This document shows, one piece after another, positions 8,272 to 17,311 of a stretch of 45,162 bases of DNA (positions are counted from its first letter, which is position 1; each line of letters opens with the position of its first letter). Source of the stretch: Akkermansia sp. (lineage in GTDB: Bacteria > Verrucomicrobiota > Verrucomicrobiia > Verrucomicrobiales > Akkermansiaceae); contig JAUNRC010000013.1 of the NCBI GenBank assembly GCA_030535875.1, positions 1-45,162 of the forward strand, read 5' to 3'. The notes under the pieces are model-generated. The model was given only the letters and a program-made list of their open reading frames with translations. It did not search any database and was not told where the DNA came from. Made by a program: the position numbers and the translations under genes.

Positions 8272-9831
8272 ATGAGCACACTCAAAGATCAGTTGTTCGA
8301 AGAAATCCTGCAGGCTCGTCAGCGTGTGTATGCCGTGGGCGAGCCTACTCCCTTGCAGCGTCTGCACTTGCCGGGCGTGGATGCTGTGGTTTATGCTAAG
8401 CGCGAGGATTTGGGGCCGATTAAGGCTTACAAATGGCGCGGGGCGTATAACTGCATGTGCAAGTTGACGGCTGAACAGCGAGCCGGCGGGGTGGTGGCTG
8501 CCAGTGCCGGTAATCACGGACAGGGTGTGGCTCTTGCCGCTCGCCGTCTGGGATGCAAGGCTCACATCTTCATGCCTCGCTCCACACCTGCCGTTAAGCA
8601 GAACGCCGTGAAAAGTCACGGCGGTGATAATGTGGAAATTGTGCTTGTGGGCGACTCGTACGATGCTGCGTCGGCTGCAGCTCATGAGTTCGCGGACGTT
8701 AACGGACTGACCTTTGTTCACCCCTACGATGACCTTGCAACCATGGGCGGTCAGGGAACTTTGGCCGATGAGGTCGTGATGAGCGGGCAGGGGGCTTTTG
8801 ACCGTGTGTACCTGCAAATCGGTGGTGGCGGTCTTGCAGCAGGCAGTGCTTGCTGGTTTAAGCGATTTTGGCCTAAGTGCCGTTGCATCGGCGTGGAAGG
8901 AGTGAATCAGGCCAGTATGAAGTTGGCTGTTGAGAGCGGTGAGCGCAAGGTGCTGCCCTATGTGGATGTGTTCTGCGATGGCACGGCTGTGCGCGTGGCC
9001 GGAGAGAATACCTTTGAGCTTTGTCGTGAGCTGCTGGATGGTTTTGTGACGGTGACTAACGATGAGGTCTGTCAGTCCATTCGCTCGCTTTGGAATGCTT
9101 TGCGTGTGGTGCCGGAGCCGTCCGGAGCCATGGGGTTGGCTGCCTTGTTGCAGGATTGGGAGGCCGGTAACATTAAGCCCGGCGAGAAATGTCTGGTCGT
9201 GCTCTCCGGCGGCAATATGGACTTCTCGCAGCTTGGGGTAGTGGCTTCTCGCGGCGGAGTGAAAGAGTCTAATCGCACGTTGCGTTACCTGCGTATTCCC
9301 ATGGAAACCAAGCGCGGGCAGATATTGAAATACCTTAATCACATCCCGGAGGGTGTGCAGCTCATGGATGTGCAGTTCGGTCGCCTGAAGGGCGATATTC
9401 AGCACCCGGTTTTCGGAATATTGGGAACGGATGAGCAGTTTGCCGAGATTGAGCGCAATCTGGCCTCGCGTGGCTTGTCGGCTGAGGATGTGACGAACGA
9501 TGCCGATGTGCGCTTCCGTATGATTTCCTATGACCGCGTGTACCTGAGCCATCCCGTGTTCTTTGTGATAGAGTTCCCGGAGCGCCCCGGTGCCTTCCGC
9601 GAGTTCATGAGCGGTGTGGGGCAGTTTGCTAACCTTTGCTATTTTAATTACAAATATTCGGGTGAGCAGGTGGGCCGTGCCATGGTGGGACTGGAGTTCC
9701 TGACTCTGGAGGACCGCGATGCCTGTCGTGAGTTCGCTGAATCGTTGAAGGGTACTTCCATTCAGAGCATAAAGGAGCTGCCCGATAGTGTGCGCCGCCG
9801 GGTGCTCGATAATATGTCACCCACAGAGTAA
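8272..9831 (+). CDS. ilvA: Threonine ammonia-lyase, biosynthetic
   Basis: 519 residues, matching the long biosynthetic form. The PLP-dependent cytoplasmic enzyme converts threonine to 2-oxobutanoate, the first step towards isoleucine. The PLP lysine is K54 in KAYKWRGAYN, in the place of the family S-(F/Y)-K-x-R-G-A motif. ASAGNHGQGVA binds substrate or cofactor and the glycine loop IGGGGLAAG holds the PLP phosphate. The C-terminal ~170 residues after the LVVLSGGNMDF segment form the regulatory ACT-like part, with RPGAFREFM typical of such domains, so isoleucine feedback is likely. maf follows after 6 bp. Confidence 0.95.
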   Translation: MSTLKDQLFEEILQARQRVYAVGEPTPLQRLHLPGVDAVVYAKREDLGPIKAYKWRGAYNCMCKLTAEQRAGGVVAASAGNHGQGVALAARRLGCKAHIFMPRSTPAVKQNAVKSHGGDNVEIVLVGDSYDAASAAAHEFADVNGLTFVHPYDDLATMGGQGTLADEVVMSGQGAFDRVYLQIGGGGLAAGSACWFKRFWPKCRCIGVEGVNQASMKLAVESGERKVLPYVDVFCDGTAVRVAGENTFELCRELLDGFVTVTNDEVCQSIRSLWNALRVVPEPSGAMGLAALLQDWEAGNIKPGEKCLVVLSGGNMDFSQLGVVASRGGVKESNRTLRYLRIPMETKRGQILKYLNHIPEGVQLMDVQFGRLKGDIQHPVFGILGTDEQFAEIERNLASRGLSAEDVTNDADVRFRMISYDRVYLSHPVFFVIEFPERPGAFREFMSGVGQFANLCYFNYKYSGEQVGRAMVGLEFLTLEDRDACREFAESLKGTSIQSIKELPDSVRRRVLDNMSPTE

Positions 9832-9837
9832 AGTCTC

Positions 9838-10386
9838 ATGCTGATACTGGCCTCTCAATCTCCTCGTCGTCGGGAATTGTTAAGTCGTGCCGGATTTGAC
9901 TTTACGGTGGTGGTGAAAGAGACTGCCGAGGAGCACGACGCCTCCTTACCGCCGCAGGTGCTCTGTGCTCGCAATGCCGCAGTCAAGGCTCTGGCTGTGG
10001 CAGCGGATTACCCGCAGGCTACTGTGCTGGGGGCGGATACCTTGGTCTTTATCGATGGCATGCCGTTGGGTAAACCGGCGGACGAGGCCGAGGCTCTGCG
10101 CATGCTCATGCGCTTGCAGGGGCGCACGCACAGTGTTTGTACAGCGGTGGCGGTGGTGATGCCCGGTGGGGAGCGGCGGGATTTTGCCGAAGTGAGTTAT
10201 GTTACCTTCCGCGCTCTGAGCGAGGCTGATATTCGCCGTTACATGCAGTTGGTGCATGTATATGACAAGGCCGGAGCCTATGCCATTCAGGAGCACGGCG
10301 AGCTCATTATCGAAAAGATTGAGGGAGATTACGACAATATCGTCGGTTTGCCTGTCACGCGGCTGGCGGAAGTGCTGCGCGGCTGA
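9838..10386 (+). CDS. maf: Maf-family nucleoside triphosphate pyrophosphatase
   Basis: 182 residues, full family length. Maf proteins hydrolyse non-canonical or pyrimidine nucleoside triphosphates (dTTP/UTP type) and remove modified nucleotides in the cytoplasm. Hallmarks are the N-terminal LILASQSPRRRELL, VLGADTLV with the catalytic aspartate, LGKPAD, and the C-terminal GDYDNIVGLPV. It starts 6 bp after ilvA and is probably co-transcribed. It ends 3 bp from the convergent metallophosphoesterase gene, with no terminator between them. Confidence 0.93.
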   Translation: MLILASQSPRRRELLSRAGFDFTVVVKETAEEHDASLPPQVLCARNAAVKALAVAADYPQATVLGADTLVFIDGMPLGKPADEAEALRMLMRLQGRTHSVCTAVAVVMPGGERRDFAEVSYVTFRALSEADIRRYMQLVHVYDKAGAYAIQEHGELIIEKIEGDYDNIVGLPVTRLAEVLRG

Positions 10387-10389
10387 GAA

Positions 10390-11574
10390 TTATTGTTCTT
10401 TTGCTGTCGGTTGCAGGGTGATGAGAGTAATCTCCGGCGGTACTCCTATGCGCAAGCAAACCGGGGTCCACAGGCTGGTGCCGGGTGAGACGTAGAGCTG
10501 CATGTCGCCCACGCGGTAGAGCCCGTAAACGTAGCCTCCGTTCATGCGGGCAACCATTTGTTGCAGCCCCGGAAACTGGCCGCCGTGTGTGTGGCCGCTC
10601 AGTTGGAGGTCAATGGGATATTGTGCGGCTTCTGCCGCTGTGTTCGGTCGGTGTGCCAGCAGAACGGTGGGCACGCTGCGCTCCTTAATGTCGGATGTCA
10701 GTTCACTCAGGGACGGTAGGGACATGCCGGAGTGGCTCATGATGGGGTCGGGTACGCCGATGAGGCGTAGCTCTTTTCTGATGCCGCCTTCCAACTCCGT
10801 ACTCAGTGAAATGACTTCACCGTCAATGAAAGTGACCCCGAGGCCGCGCAGGTATGCGAGCCATTCTTTTGTGCCGTGGAAACAGTCGTGATTGCCCGTG
10901 ACGGCGTATATTCCCAATGGGCTGTCCAAATCGGCCAGTGGTTCGAGAGCCTTGCCGAAGACTGTTGCCGGACCATCAGCCAAATCTCCGGTGATGAGAA
11001 CAATGTCGGGTTTCAGGGCGTTGGTGCGCTCAACGATGTCGCGGTAGAAGTCGGCATTTTTTGTACTGTCGGCATGCAGGTCGCTCAGTTGCACAAGGCG
11101 CAGAGGTGCCGCACTTGCCGGCATGTGTGGCAGCTTGATGTGAACTTGAGTAACCTGAGGAGCGACAGTGCCGCTGTATGTGCCGTGGGCTGTCAGACCC
11201 ATGATGAGCAACAGCAGCGAGAGGTTGAAGGCTTGGCTGAGGCTCCGCCATGTTTCGCCCGGACGGCGCTTGCGGATGAGCCAAAGGCCGAGGTAGAGCG
11301 GCAGTCGAATTATATCGGCCGCCAGGAGGAACAGCGCGTAGCCCGTGACGGCGCAGAAGAGCCAGCAGCCGCTCCATACAACTGCCGGTGGCAGTGCAGG
11401 CGTGAAGAAGTTTTCGCCCTCTATCATGTAGAGTATGTGAAATTTGAAGGCGGCAATCAGCGTCAGCAGCAGAAGAAGAACTTTGACGGCTGCATGAACC
11501 CTCAAGGGGGCAATGGCTCGAACGGCTATGTAGAGCGAAACGGCAAGTGCAAAAATGGTGGCGTAGAGAATCAT
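10390..11574 (-). CDS. Membrane-anchored calcineurin-like metallophosphoesterase
   Basis: 394 residues from the chosen ATG. Four hydrophobic segments fill about the first 130 residues. The catalytic domain has all metal-binding motifs: D165 and H167 in QLSDLHAD, D197 in ITGDLADG, N228 and H229 in TGNHDCFHG, H308 in LAHRPN, and H328 and H330 in SGHTHGGQ. This layout is that of the YkuE/YaeI-like phosphoesterases found next to membranes; the substrate is unknown. A possible upstream TTG start at 11619 falls inside the -35 box (TTGACA), so the ATG at 11574 is preferred. It is divergent from coaB. Confidence 0.88.
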   Translation of the reverse strand: MILYATIFALAVSLYIAVRAIAPLRVHAAVKVLLLLLTLIAAFKFHILYMIEGENFFTPALPPAVVWSGCWLFCAVTGYALFLLAADIIRLPLYLGLWLIRKRRPGETWRSLSQAFNLSLLLLIMGLTAHGTYSGTVAPQVTQVHIKLPHMPASAAPLRLVQLSDLHADSTKNADFYRDIVERTNALKPDIVLITGDLADGPATVFGKALEPLADLDSPLGIYAVTGNHDCFHGTKEWLAYLRGLGVTFIDGEVISLSTELEGGIRKELRLIGVPDPIMSHSGMSLPSLSELTSDIKERSVPTVLLAHRPNTAAEAAQYPIDLQLSGHTHGGQFPGLQQMVARMNGGYVYGLYRVGDMQLYVSPGTSLWTPVCLRIGVPPEITLITLQPTAKEQ

Positions 11575-11590
11575 GGGCTCAGGTGGGGCT

Positions 11591-11619
11591 AGTGTATAGA
11601 GTCGTCTATCATTTGTCAA
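11591..11619 (-). promoter_or_regulatory. Promoter of metallophosphoesterase gene
   Basis: Minus strand: perfect TTGACA (11614-11619), 17-bp spacer, TACACT (11591-11596), 16 bp to the ATG at 11574. It is back-to-back with the coaB promoter; the two -35 boxes are 13 bp apart. Confidence 0.65.
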
Positions 11620-11632
11620 GAGTATAACGTTC

Positions 11633-11661
11633 TTGCATCAAGGCGAAAAATCTGGTAGAAT
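11633..11661 (+). promoter_or_regulatory. Promoter of coaB-rsgA (leaderless type)
   Basis: TTGCAT (11633-11638), 17-bp spacer, TAGAAT (11656-11661), 7 bp to the ATG at 11669. The spacer end GAAAAATCTGG resembles the motif before the GH35 -10 box. Confidence 0.75.
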
Positions 11662-11668
11662 GCTGCGC

Positions 11669-12298
11669 ATGAAGTTCCTCATCACCGCCGGTCCCACACG
11701 CGAGGCTATAGATCCTGTACGCTACCTGACAAATCGTTCATCGGGGCGCATGGGCTATGCTCTGGCGGGGGCTGCTCGGCACGAGGGACATGAAGTCTTG
11801 CTTATTTCCGGACCGACCACACTCGATGTGCCTCCCGGTGTGGATTTTATTCAGGTGGAGAGCGCGCAGCAGATGTATGATGCGGTGCGTGATATGCTCC
11901 GAGGGGTGGATGTGGCTATCCTTTGTGCCGCGGTGGCGGATTACCGTCCCGTTGTCTGCGCTGAGCAGAAGATGAAGAAGAGCAGTGAGCGACTGGTGCT
12001 GGAGCTGGAGCGTACTCCGGATATACTGGGGAGCATGCGCTCGGTGTTCGGCTTTGAGGGTAAGTTGATAGGTTTTGCGGCCGAAACGAATGACGTGGTG
12101 GCATACGCCCGCGGTAAGCTGGAGCGCAAGCAATGTGATTTCGTGGTGGCGAATGATGTGTCGCAGCCCGGCATAGGCTTTGATTCGCGCGATAATGCCG
12201 TTGTACTGGTCTACCCTGACCACGAGGAATATCTGGAGAAGGACAGCAAGGAGCATATCGCCATGCATATTATAGAGCACGCTGTTATCCTGTCATGA
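11669..12298 (+). CDS. coaB: Stand-alone phosphopantothenate-cysteine ligase (CoaB)
   Basis: 209 residues. CoaB joins cysteine to 4'-phosphopantothenate in coenzyme A synthesis, in the cytoplasm. The start motif ITAGPTREAIDPVRYLTN and SSGRMG, the internal KMKKSSE segment and VVANDVSQPGIGF near the C-terminus are typical. Most bacteria make a CoaBC fusion with an N-terminal flavin decarboxylase (CoaC), and that half is absent here. Earlier in-frame starts (11633, 11660) lie within the promoter, so the ATG at 11669 is chosen. The stop overlaps the rsgA start by 4 bp. Confidence 0.9.
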   Translation: MKFLITAGPTREAIDPVRYLTNRSSGRMGYALAGAARHEGHEVLLISGPTTLDVPPGVDFIQVESAQQMYDAVRDMLRGVDVAILCAAVADYRPVVCAEQKMKKSSERLVLELERTPDILGSMRSVFGFEGKLIGFAAETNDVVAYARGKLERKQCDFVVANDVSQPGIGFDSRDNAVVLVYPDHEEYLEKDSKEHIAMHIIEHAVILS

Positions 12299-13410
12299 CC
12301 GTTACAATGGAAATGCTCGGCTGGAATGCCGAACTCGCGGCTGCAATGGCGGCATTGGAGCACCCGGAGTGGTACCCGGCCCGCATCATCCGCGAGACAA
12401 AAATCAACTTCACCGTTATCGCTAAGGGGAAGGGCGACCATGAGGTTGTGCTCAGCGGTAAGGTGTGGCACGATGCTGAGAGCGATGCCGATCTCCCTAC
12501 GGTGGGTGATTGGGTGGCTGTAGACCCCGGACATGGGAAAGATCTGCCGGTTATCCGTGCCATGCTGCCGCGCCGTAATCGTTTCTCGCGCAAGGCTCCC
12601 GGTAAGAGTTGTGCCGAGCAGGTTATCGGTTGCAATGTTGATATCGTCGTGGTCGTAACCGATGCTGCGAGTGATTACAATCTGCGCCGTATTGAGCGTT
12701 ATCTCACCCTCATTCGCAAGTGCGGAGCCAAGCCCGTGGTGCTCATCAATAAAGAGGATGTCGTGGCTCCTGAGGACATGCAGAAGGCCTGTGCCGAAGT
12801 GGCGGCCCTCGGCGTGGAAGTTTACCCCATTGTGGCTCGTTGGCGCAAGGGGTACCCCAAGTACCTGCGCCGTGTACCCAAAGGGACAACGATTACTGTT
12901 GTCGGTTCATCCGGTGTGGGTAAAAGTACCTTTGTGAATTCTCTGCTGGGGGATGAATGGCTCGAAACCGGCGGTGTGAACGAAGTGACCGGTAAGGGGC
13001 GCCATACGACGGTGGCGCGTGAGCTGGTTGTTCTCCCCGGAGGAGGAGTGCTCATCGATAACCCCGGTATGCGCGAAATTCAGATGTGGACGGATGTTGC
13101 CTCGCTGCGCGCTCAGTTTGATGACCTTGCGCGCTTGGCCTGTGAGTGCCGATTCGCGGATTGTTCGCACCGGAAAGATGCCGGTTGTGCCGTCAGAGCC
13201 GCTCTGGAGAATGGTTCTCTTTCCCGCGAGCGCTATGAGCATTTCCTTAATCTCGATGCCGAAATCGCCGAGTTGGAGCGCCGCTCCGCCAAGCGGCAGA
13301 TGACCCTCGAACGTGTCACCCGTCGCGAAAAACGTAATTCCATGCGCAATCGGGATGATCGGGATGATTTGCAGCGTGATCTGCATCCCAATCGTCGTCA
13401 GCTTCATTGA
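12295..13410 (+). CDS. rsgA: Ribosome small-subunit-dependent GTPase A
   Basis: 371 residues. RsgA is a circularly permuted GTPase that acts in late maturation of the 30S subunit. An N-terminal OB-like segment is followed by G4 (N152-K-E-D), G1 (GSSGVGKS, 204-211) and G3 (D255-N-P-G). The zinc site C285-x4-C290-x-H292-x5-C298 is intact, and a basic tail follows. The ATGA overlap with coaB implies coupled translation. A T-run follows the stop but its hairpin is very weak. Confidence 0.95.
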   Translation: MTVTMEMLGWNAELAAAMAALEHPEWYPARIIRETKINFTVIAKGKGDHEVVLSGKVWHDAESDADLPTVGDWVAVDPGHGKDLPVIRAMLPRRNRFSRKAPGKSCAEQVIGCNVDIVVVVTDAASDYNLRRIERYLTLIRKCGAKPVVLINKEDVVAPEDMQKACAEVAALGVEVYPIVARWRKGYPKYLRRVPKGTTITVVGSSGVGKSTFVNSLLGDEWLETGGVNEVTGKGRHTTVARELVVLPGGGVLIDNPGMREIQMWTDVASLRAQFDDLARLACECRFADCSHRKDAGCAVRAALENGSLSRERYEHFLNLDAEIAELERRSAKRQMTLERVTRREKRNSMRNRDDRDDLQRDLHPNRRQLH

Positions 13411-13550
13411 GCTCTTTTTTTTTGTTATTTTGCGTTAATAGCGGCGCTTTTTGAGGCCGTCGGACGGCATTATTTCGGTACTGCGGAAGGAGTCGGCGGC
13501 GGATTTATCTTCTTAAACGTAAAAAAAATAAAAAAAATGAAGAAGGGAAC

Positions 13551-13579
13551 TTGAAAAGTTCTGCATGTTATGATAGTAT
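13551..13579 (+). promoter_or_regulatory. Promoter upstream of SNF2 gene and leader ORF
   Basis: TTGAAA (13551-13556), 17-bp spacer, TAGTAT (13574-13579). The first ATG is 6 bp downstream (13586) and out of frame with the SNF2 start at 13659. The rest of 13411-13550 holds a T-run after rsgA, the palindrome GCCGTCGGACGGC (13456-13468) and an A-rich tract. Confidence 0.7.
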
Positions 13580-13585
13580 TTAACC

Positions 13586-13732
13586 ATGGACGCTTTGCGT
13601 GCGCACGGCATGGAGTATGCCCGCGCGGTGAGGTGTCGAACGTCAGAAAGCCTGTCACATGTTAAGTTCAGCTCTCAATCCCGACCGCGCCACACTCAAC
13701 TTCCTCAATGCGTACTCAGAGGAGGTGCGTAA
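13586..13732 (+). CDS. Possible leaderless 48-codon leader ORF
   Basis: An ATG 6 bp after the -10 box opens a 48-codon frame beginning MDALRAHGMEYARAV and ending in TAA 74 nt inside the SNF2 gene, in another frame. The -10-to-ATG distance equals that of the leaderless genes in this window, so it may be translated. It has no recognisable domain and is arginine-rich. It could control SNF2 expression by overlapping translation, or be fortuitous. Confidence 0.3.
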   Translation: MDALRAHGMEYARAVRCRTSESLSHVKFSSQSRPRHTQLPQCVLRGGA

Positions 13733-16700
13733 CGAAGGTGAGAAGCTCCAGAAAGATGGAGCCGTTACGCAAATTTTCGGTAATCACCTGTTCATACAGG
13801 GCAGGGTAGAAACCCGTCAGGGCATCTTCCGCACCAGCCTCCGCTTGCAGGGCAATCGTTGGTTTGGTTCGGCTACCGCTGAAGATGAAGATGTAGCGGG
13901 GGCATGCCTCATTGCTACGATGATTGAGCGCATGTACCGCGGGGCCAGTATGCCTGAGAGCCCCAACGAGCTCAATGAAATCCCCCTCACCGACGTGCTG
14001 GAGGAGAAACTTGATCGTGACTTGGATCAGAAGGAGGTTGACTTTGTTACCAAGCTGGAGAAGCGTTATCGCCGCTTTGCGATTGAGCAGGAAATTCACG
14101 ACCATGACCTCGTTCGTCTGAACCCCCGCTGGGATATCACAGGTTACGAAGCTCTGGATCTCTGGCCCTCTCCTCCCCGCAACATCCTTGAGTTCTGGAA
14201 TTATATCGCTTACGCCTTTACCAAAAAGCGCATAGCCTATCCTGACTTCATGAATGTCGTCACGGATTTGGAGAAAGTGCAGCGCCGCATCAGCGAGTGG
14301 GAGCGTGAGAAGGAAATCGGTACTTGGTATGATCGCATTCAGAGCGTCAATGAGCGTCCGCCGCAGCCGCCGCGCCATCCCATGCACATGCGCCTCGTCT
14401 CGACGATTAACGAGGCCCGCTTTGAGTTCCGTTATTCCGACCGAGACGATTGGACCCCCATTCGGGAGCGCAGTCAGCTTGACTCTCTCTTGCAGGAGTT
14501 CCTTCGCGGAGCCTTGCGTACGGACCCACAGACCGACATCCTTTTCAATGTTCTGCGTGATTATGCCGACCGTGAGGAGACCGTTATTCTCGATCTTGAT
14601 AGCGAGGCGGCCTGTCGCGTGATGAACCGCCTGTTCCACCAACCGGCCCTTAAGGGGTATCTGGTGAACCTTGATGAGTGCTACTTCAAGGTGGTGAAAG
14701 AGCCGCTTAAGTGGATATGCATCGACGATCCCATCGTACCGGATTGCTACGGACTGCAATTGGTAACGGCTGCCGGTGTACATGTTACTCACTCGGTGCG
14801 CCAGTTGCCGGGGCAGGTAGAACTTTACCAATCCGACGAAACCGTGTTCCCCGGTCCTCCCAAGTGGTTGGAGAGCACGGAAGTGGAGCCCCGCTATTCC
14901 ATTCCCAAGTCTGTAATTGACAGCTTGGACGGCGTGGAGTTCCTGCGTAAGATTGGTGCCACGCTGCCGCCCAGCATGGAGGAGCGCGTGGTGGATATCG
15001 AGATGAAGCCCACCTTCAGCATGAAGATTGTGCGAGGGCTGACCAGTGCGGATACCGAGCACGTGCTGCTGGAGGTAACGGCTCAGGATGACCCCGGCCG
15101 CCGTAAGGAAAGATTGGGTAAGGATGATTGGGAGCTTGTGGAGCAGGCCCCTGTCAAGGACCGCACACTCTTGCGCTTCATTCGTGACTACCTCTATCCC
15201 ATTCCCGGTTTGCTGGAGGAGATGAACTTTACTTACGATGCTCCGCTGGCTGCCTTTAAGAGCCGTATCACCAAGCAGTTCCCCGAGAAGTTCGCTGAGT
15301 GGGCAAAGGCTATCCCCGAGACCATTAAGGTCGAGATGGACGAGAACCTGCAATCTCTCATGGCTGATCCCGTGGCCGCTGCCATTCGATTCGAGGTGGT
15401 TAATCAGGAGATTGACTGGTTCGACCTTCGTGTGGTGATTGATGTGGAGGGCGTAACGCTCAGTAAGGAGCAAATCCGAGCTCTGGTGTCCGCCCGCGGT
15501 GGTTACGTCCGTATGGATGACGGGAGATGGATGCGCTTGGAAATTAAGCTCGACGACGCTCAGCGCGATGCCGTTACCAAGTTGGGACTTGATCCCTTCG
15601 ACCTCTCGGGCGAGACTCACCGCATGCACGCTCTGCAGTTGGCCGACCCGCGTGCCGCAGAGGTGTTTGACCCCAAGGCATGGCAGAAGATTAAGGAGCG
15701 CACGGCAGAAATTAAGATTGACGTAAAGCCGGATGTACCCACGACCTTGCAGGCTACGTTGCGCCCGTACCAGATTGAAGGTTTCCACTTCCTTGCCTAC
15801 CTGGCAGAGAACGGTTTCGGCGGCATTCTGGCTGACGATATGGGCTTGGGTAAAACCATTCAGTCCATTACGTATGTGCTCTGGTTGCGTGAGGACTATG
15901 CCCGTCGCAACAAGCAGGGCCGTAAGAAGGTAGTCATTCCGCCGGTGCTCATCGTGTGTCCCAAGTCCGTGTTGGACGTGTGGGCCAGCGAAACCGAGAA
16001 GTTCGCGCCCGGAGTGCGCGTGCTGGTCATTCGCAATAAGGAGCAGGCAGATGTGGAGAACATCCTTGCCAACTATGATATGGTGGTCATCAACTATGCT
16101 CAGTTGCGCGTGTGCGGTGAGCAGGTGAATGCCATTAAGTGGTTGACTGTCATTCTGGATGAAGGCCAGCAGATTAAGAACCCGGATTCCAAGGCCGCCA
16201 AGTCCGCCCGAGAGCTGACGGCATATAACCGTTTGGTACTCTCCGGTACTCCCATTGAGAACCGCCTGCTGGATATGTGGTCGTTGATGGCCTTTGCCAT
16301 GCCCGGTGTGCTCGGCAGTCGCGCTTACTTTAAGAAGCGCTTTGATAAGCGCAAGGACTCGCAGAGCCAAAATCGCTTGGCTGCCCGTCTTAAACCTTTC
16401 CTGCTTCGTCGTACTAAGCAGCAGGTGGCCAAGGATCTTCCTCCCCGTACCGAAGAAGAAGTCTATGCCAAGATGGAGGGCATTCAGCGCCAGCTCTACA
16501 AGGCAGAGTTGCGCCGTATTCAGAAAGCTCTGTTGGGGGTCGACTCCGACGAGTCGGTTAAGAAGAACTCCTTCGCTATTCTTCAGGGGCTCATGCGCCT
16601 GCGCCAGATTTGCTGTCACCCGGGGTTGGTTGACAAGAAGTATGCGGGCGAGAGCAGTGCTAAGCTCAATGCTTTGTTCTACCTGCTTGATCAGTTGAGG

Positions 16701-17204
16701 GATGAAGGTCATAAGGTGCTGGTGTTCTCCCAGTTCGTCTCGATGCTTGATATCATCAGAGCCCGACTGGAGGCCGACAGCCGTCCCTTCAATTACCTGA
16801 CGGGTGCCACGAAGGATCGTAAGGCTGAAATCGAGAAGTTCCAGACGACGAAGGAGCCCAGCGTGTTCCTGCTTTCGCTCAAAGCCGGTGGTGCCGGTCT
16901 TAACCTGACATCGGCCTCGTACGTCATCCTGTACGATCCCTGGTGGAACCCCGCTGTGGAAAGTCAGGCTATCGACCGTACGCACCGAATCGGCCAGAAG
17001 AACAAGGTGATTGCTTATCGTCTGTTGACCCGCGACTCGGTAGAGGAGAAGATTCGCGTGCTCCAGCACCAGAAGAATCAGCTCGTAACCAACGTGTTGG
17101 GTGATGAAGGTTTCGCTTCCAGCCTCGACTTGAATGACTTGCAGTTCATTTTGGCACATGGCGGTGACGATACCGATGATGATATGCCGGTGATAGAGGC
17201 CTGA
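13659..17204 (+). CDS. SNF2-family DNA-dependent ATPase/helicase
   Basis: 1181 residues. SNF2 ATPases translocate on DNA to remodel protein-DNA or transcription complexes. The C-terminal half has the whole motor: Walker A in DDMGLGKT (726-733), motif II D834-E-G-Q, SGTPIENR (motif III), and in lobe 2 VFSQFVSMLD, SLKAGGAGLNLT, DPWWNPAVE and the motif VI DRTHRIGQ. The N-terminal ~680 residues are not recognised; no SWIM zinc motif was seen. Start: first ATG in frame, about 73 nt after the predicted transcription start. A strong terminator follows. It is probably a housekeeping HepA-like factor, but its client is unknown. Confidence 0.92.
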   Translation: MLSSALNPDRATLNFLNAYSEEVRNEGEKLQKDGAVTQIFGNHLFIQGRVETRQGIFRTSLRLQGNRWFGSATAEDEDVAGACLIATMIERMYRGASMPESPNELNEIPLTDVLEEKLDRDLDQKEVDFVTKLEKRYRRFAIEQEIHDHDLVRLNPRWDITGYEALDLWPSPPRNILEFWNYIAYAFTKKRIAYPDFMNVVTDLEKVQRRISEWEREKEIGTWYDRIQSVNERPPQPPRHPMHMRLVSTINEARFEFRYSDRDDWTPIRERSQLDSLLQEFLRGALRTDPQTDILFNVLRDYADREETVILDLDSEAACRVMNRLFHQPALKGYLVNLDECYFKVVKEPLKWICIDDPIVPDCYGLQLVTAAGVHVTHSVRQLPGQVELYQSDETVFPGPPKWLESTEVEPRYSIPKSVIDSLDGVEFLRKIGATLPPSMEERVVDIEMKPTFSMKIVRGLTSADTEHVLLEVTAQDDPGRRKERLGKDDWELVEQAPVKDRTLLRFIRDYLYPIPGLLEEMNFTYDAPLAAFKSRITKQFPEKFAEWAKAIPETIKVEMDENLQSLMADPVAAAIRFEVVNQEIDWFDLRVVIDVEGVTLSKEQIRALVSARGGYVRMDDGRWMRLEIKLDDAQRDAVTKLGLDPFDLSGETHRMHALQLADPRAAEVFDPKAWQKIKERTAEIKIDVKPDVPTTLQATLRPYQIEGFHFLAYLAENGFGGILADDMGLGKTIQSITYVLWLREDYARRNKQGRKKVVIPPVLIVCPKSVLDVWASETEKFAPGVRVLVIRNKEQADVENILANYDMVVINYAQLRVCGEQVNAIKWLTVILDEGQQIKNPDSKAAKSARELTAYNRLVLSGTPIENRLLDMWSLMAFAMPGVLGSRAYFKKRFDKRKDSQSQNRLAARLKPFLLRRTKQQVAKDLPPRTEEEVYAKMEGIQRQLYKAELRRIQKALLGVDSDESVKKNSFAILQGLMRLRQICCHPGLVDKKYAGESSAKLNALFYLLDQLRDEGHKVLVFSQFVSMLDIIRARLEADSRPFNYLTGATKDRKAEIEKFQTTKEPSVFLLSLKAGGAGLNLTSASYVILYDPWWNPAVESQAIDRTHRIGQKNKVIAYRLLTRDSVEEKIRVLQHQKNQLVTNVLGDEGFASSLDLNDLQFILAHGGDDTDDDMPVIEA

Positions 17205-17234
17205 TAAATTACCAATCGCCCTTTCCTGATATCC

Positions 17235-17275
17235 GAAGCGGCGCAGCCCGATTGAGGGCTGCGCCGCTTTCGTTA
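17235..17275 (+). terminator. Terminator of SNF2 gene
   Basis: A 15-bp GC-rich stem (17235-17249 with 17256-17271, one bulged T) around a 6-nt loop ends in TTTC then GTT. It could also stop the convergent gene at 17312. Confidence 0.8.
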
Positions 17276-17311
17276 ATTATTGGAACAAGGAGGGTAATCG
17301 GAGCAGGGAGT

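Noticed and set aside
7927..9552. 541-codon antisense frame opposite ilvA
   Set aside because: The sense strand encodes a complete threonine ammonia-lyase with all motifs. The antisense product is His-rich and unrecognisable.
13716..17159. Long antisense open frame (1147 codons) opposite the SNF2 gene
   Set aside because: It mirrors the SNF2 coding frame, has a low-complexity His/Leu/Gln-rich translation with no domain, and exists because the sense gene avoids codons that give stops on the other strand.
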